Below are positions 20,986 through 24,391 of a DNA stretch of 24,391 nucleotides, piece by piece. The position numbers and the translations under genes were made by a program. The stretch covers positions 1 to 24,391 of the forward strand of contig JAANSK020206647.1 in the NCBI GenBank assembly GCA_011763485.2, written 5' to 3'. Source of the stretch: Isoetes engelmannii (Eukaryota > Streptophyta > Lycopodiopsida > Isoetales > Isoetaceae). Within the stretch, counting starts at the first letter, position 1. Every line of letters begins with the position of its first letter. The notes beneath the pieces were generated by a model. The model was not told the DNA's origin, made no database searches, and worked only from the letters and a program-made list of their open reading frames with translations.

Positions 20986-21354
20986 TTATGACCGCATGTT
21001 TTGCATGAACAGAGCATTGATTGCCTTGACCATGAAGCACCCAAGGAAAACTAGCTTCCTAGGTTGTTGCCCGGTGTAGAACACTACCAAATCTGGTAGG
21101 TGGATCACTCCTTCTCCCGGTAAACGGTCTCGCACTGGTCCAAGTGCCCTTTCTAACCCGAGAAGCTCGACTACATCCACTACTCCAAACTGTTTTTTAG
21201 TTTGCAACTGGCTGGTGACACCAGCCAAGGTGACCATAGCTATTGGTTCATCCCTACACATCGAGATCTCTCCCAAAATAGTATCCCAAGTTGAAGCAGC
21301 TCGGTCTGATACTGACTTGATCCACTGCCAGATCATGATGATCGAAGGAGACAA
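20986..21354 (-). other. 122-codon minus-strand open frame, unrecognised
   Basis: Opens with ATG and contains TLAGVTSQLQTKKQFGVVDV, VELLGLERALGPVRDRLPG and VIHLPDLVVFYTGQQPRKLV. The amino-acid composition looks protein-like, and the GC content is higher than in its surroundings. No motif ties it to a known family. It ends where the stop-ridden coding-like stretch to its left begins, suggesting one larger broken coding unit. Confidence 0.3.
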
Positions 21355-21833
21355 TGTGCTTTTCCAAAGCTCTGCGGGGCCTTGAATGCCTCTCGAAAAC
21401 TTACAAGGCCATCCCTGGACGACGCCTCCTCTCTTTTTTTCTTATGTTTTCGAGGTGGCTATGGTGGGTATTGCCTTCCCCCCCAACCCCAACCCCCAAT
21501 TTTTCTCAACAAACTGTGGTATGGCCCGAGTGCCAAATTTTTCCTGATAGACCCATGTGTCGTCTCGTTGTATCAGCTCTCGAGGTTTTTCTTGTACAAA
21601 AAGCAGTTTATGAAAATGCTAGACAACCTTTTGCTTCATTATTTGGTTTTTTATTGTCTTCTTAGGTTTTTTCGTTGTTCTATTCGAACCTAAACTCTGC
21701 TTTGCATCTAAAGTGAGCATGTGCATGGTCAGAGTATCACACTACCTAATAAACTGAATTGGTCAGTTAAGTAGCCACCATGGTTTAGATATCGAATTAA
21801 ACCTCGCAAGGTGTATCATTGTTAACCATCACT
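21355..21833. other. Gene-free stretch before the LINE
   Basis: Two overlapping 103-codon plus-strand frames (21354-21665, 21382-21693) overlap each other in different frames and show no motif. Nothing else recognised. Confidence 0.3.
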
Positions 21834-23850
21834 TAATTGCACTCAACGGGAATCAGCATTTTTCAAAGGGAGCCATTAGCATTTTTTCAGGTGGGACGTG
21901 GCATTCGACAGGGTTGTCCCCTGGCATCATTGCTTTTTATAATTGTGGCAGAGATCCTTTCTCAGGTATTCGCTCTTGCTGCTCAGGAAGGCATCCTACA
22001 TGGTCTCCCTATGGATAATGGGTCACAAGAGATTTCTAATCAGTACACATATGACACTTTCTTGTTCCTAATGGCTGACGAGCAAAACTTGCAGAATGCG
22101 ATTTCCTTGTTGGACAATTTCTCTTTGGCTTCTGGTATTTTTGTGGGATGGCAGAAGTGCACTCCCATGTGGGCCTTAGATTCCCTAGTGCCAGCTTCTG
22201 TGGTCGCATTTCCATGGAAGGTTCTTCCTCATGGAAAGGAAACTAGGCTTCTGGGCATTCTAGTTGGTGTGCACCTTTCATCTGGAGATGTGTGGGATGC
22301 TATTATTAAGGGGCTGGAGAAGCATTTGTTTTGGTGGTCTACGGCTAAGTTATCCATGGATGGCCGTATCACTGTAGCTAAGTCAGTTCTCAGTAGTACA
22401 CATGTCTATATGTCATCCATCTTGCTAGCACCACAAACAAAGATGCAACTCGTTGTTCGTATTGTCAAGAACTTTATTTGGGGTGGCACTGAAGAAGGAG
22501 CTGATGTTAAGATTAGTTGGGCGAAGTGCACTCTGCCTAAAGCTCGTGGGGGGCTGGGGATGATTCACTTTCTTCTCCAAAGCAAGGTGTTGATCTCCAA
22601 ATTCATATGGCAGATTTTGAGTAATGCTGATAATTCTCCTGGTTTGCGTCTGATTCACCAGTCTTTATTGATGTGCACTTCCTTTGGCTCTCCATCTATT
22701 AGGCCACTCCTTCCATGGGCATTACTCTACCCACTTTCTCGATATCCTAATGCATCACCTTTCCTCAAAGGGTTGCTAGCTGCTTGGGAGACTGTGTGCA
22801 CCTTGTTTCAGTTTCACCCGATGGCCCGCACCGATCTTACAGTCAACTGTTGGTGGATCCCTTTGGATGACGGCCAGGCAAACTGGCCCTTGGTCTCTTC
22901 TATTCATCCATTGACACAACGTTGATGGCAAGGAGCTGGTGTGATGACCGTATCTGCATGGTATAATGAGACAAGATTGTTGACATGGAATGAGTTCAAA
23001 CTGAAGTTTCTCCTCCTCCGTTGGGACCGTGCCATTTGGCAAAAAGTAGCTGCTATTCTTCCTCCTAGTCCACAAGATATGGCTCCACAGATCTGGGTAG
23101 TTTATGATGGTGTTAAGGAGGAGCACCTGGTGCACTGGATGTATATTGTCCTGTTTCATCCTGAGGTGTTGCCTCCATCGCCAAAAAGGCCTTTTTGAGA
23201 CTCATCGAAAAGCAGTCTGGCGGTGGCGTGGGAAAAATTGCTCCATCCTAAGCTCTCTATCTTATGGTGGAAAGTCATTCATAGATGCGTATGGGTAAAC
23301 TCTATTGTTCATCGATTTCGTCGACAGGTCTCTGAGCTCTGCCCTCTCTGCATACAAAGGAATGAGACAATTGAGCACTCCTTTTTCTTGTGTCAGCATG
23401 TGCGGCTGGCTTGGTAGTGGCTTCTAAGCCTTTTCCATTGTGACTTGAATAGTCAACATGTCCTATTGTCAGTCTACGCCAGCTCTTGGGATAGGCTGGC
23501 AAAGAGGGCTTTGCACTTGGCATCCGCTTGGAGGGTCCATCCGAAAGAGACGAAACCTTCTCATCTTCAAGGGATAGGTCTCTCCAGATACCCAAGTGCT
23601 CAGTGATGCTCGTTCTCGCATTGTAAAAGCTTATATGTGTTCTTCCTCAAAGGATGACATCAAGAGTATTATTTGGAGCGATATCTTTAGATTCATACTT
23701 ACTCATAGCCAGTTGTGCTCTTGGTGATATGTATTGTCTGCTCTTCTATGTTATGTGCATGGTGGATAGTTTTGCTCTAGTGGACAATTTTCCACTGGGT
23801 TCTAAGTCCCCCATGTACTCTTTGTATTCTTCTGGGTAATAAAGATCCGC
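21834..23850 (+). mobile_element. 5'-truncated L1-type LINE: reverse transcriptase to zinc knuckle
   Basis: A 362-codon frame (21837-22925) carries reverse-transcriptase motifs: GRGIRQGCPLASLLFIIVAE (about residue 21 on), the YxDD site at 22044-22055 altered to YTYD so the first catalytic aspartate is lost, SLLDNFSLASGIFVGWQK, then thumb and connection sequence (KLSMDGRITVAKSVLSS, FIWGG, WAKCTLPKARGGLGM). A stop follows at 22923. The product continues in shifted frames with NEFKLKFLLLRW, LSILWWKVIHRCVWVN and a zinc knuckle CPLCIQRNETIEHSFFLCQ. The N-terminal endonuclease and ORF1 are absent. The LNGNQ motif just before the RT block is in another frame. The 3' end near 23850 has AATAAA but no clear poly(A), so that boundary is approximate. 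Confidence 0.85.
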
Positions 23851-24391
23851 ATTCATCAATCCACACTAAGCTACAACACTAACAAGGGTTGAATACTACA
23901 CATACCATAGAAATGAATGTCATCCCCTCCTCAAACCTAGGTATTGGCTGCGTCCAACGAGCCATGTTTGCCCTCCAGGTCTTTGCAAAGTCCACATCCA
24001 TTCCCCTAGCCCTAGATATTAAATCCTGTCCACCCCTATCTTGTCATGAACCTACGCGAAGAATAAGGAAAATACGTGGAAAATACGCAAGAAATACGCG
24101 AACAATCGACAAGAATATGATATATGATCAAGAAATCAGAAATACATAATGGCTCGAAGGCGAGCAAAAATGCAAGACAGATGCCTAGAAGGTTCAAGAT
24201 TGGCGTTGAACCGGAATGGTTCGACAAGAATGAGGCTCCTCTATATATATGTATACCAATGGTTCAGATCGTACCACTCCAACGGATGAGATCTTGCAAA
24301 GTGTCGCACGGCTAGTGTCCGTGGCTCCCACTAATCCAAAAATTCCATATGCAGGCGACCACATTGATAAGAATTTTGAAAAGCCAAGATA
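23851..24391. other. Gene-free right end, nothing recognised
   Basis: Short overlapping frames of 60-86 codons only. The sequence near 24060-24110 repeats AATACG(C/T)G-like hexamers irregularly (AAATACGTGG, AAATACGCAAG, AAATACGCG). No gene, RNA or element was identified. Confidence 0.3.

Noticed and set aside
22776-23159. 127-codon minus-strand frame
   Set aside because: Shadow of the plus-strand LINE reverse transcriptase; no motif of its own.

Overview
This window looks like nuclear DNA of a land plant. It has spliced genes with GT-AG introns, decayed plant-type LINEs with a zinc-knuckle tail, Ty3/gypsy remnants including a chromodomain, and an LTR with an initiator-tRNA-Met type primer site. 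The DNA is AT-rich and mostly old transposon debris, as in large, repeat-laden genomes (fern, lycophyte or gymnosperm would fit). The sequence alone does not fix the species. There is no sign of bacterial organisation, CRISPR or rRNA.

Layout, left to right. Positions 1-1700 hold the 5' part of a minus-strand LTR retrotransposon that runs off the left edge; its LTR is at 1052-1700. Positions 1700-5090 are transposon debris, including the 3' end of a Ty3/gypsy chromovirus pol gene near 3060-3375. Positions 5089-8810 (minus) hold the one gene that looks intact over its recognised part. It is a plant mitochondrial-carrier family member resembling S-adenosylmethionine carriers, split into ten recognised exons whose splice phases all agree. 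Its largest intron carries a Ty3/gypsy RNase H fossil, and another intron carries a (GAAA)17 microsatellite. Positions 8880-11400 are a gap filled by two LINE fragments in opposite orientations. Positions 11406-12868 (plus) hold the rear half of a SET-domain (SMYD-like) methyltransferase gene that appears to be dead: the SET core motifs are readable, but the frame is broken and the post-SET cysteines are replaced. Positions 14303-15509 carry a decayed LTR-retrotransposon gag. Positions 16809-20153 contain two direct copies, about 520 bp each and roughly nine-tenths identical, of an unrecognised repeat with a perfect terminal-region hairpin. Positions 20400-21354 hold an unrecognised coding-like stretch on the minus strand. 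Positions 21834-23850 are a 5'-truncated L1-type LINE (plus strand). The right end is featureless.

The two host genes are arranged head to head, and neither has a visible 5' end. Both disappear into the same LINE-filled gap. I found no convincing new multi-gene system. The items most worth a second look are the conserved-hairpin repeat pair, the loss of all three expected post-SET cysteines in the SET gene, and the shared loss of 5' ends at the LINE gap.
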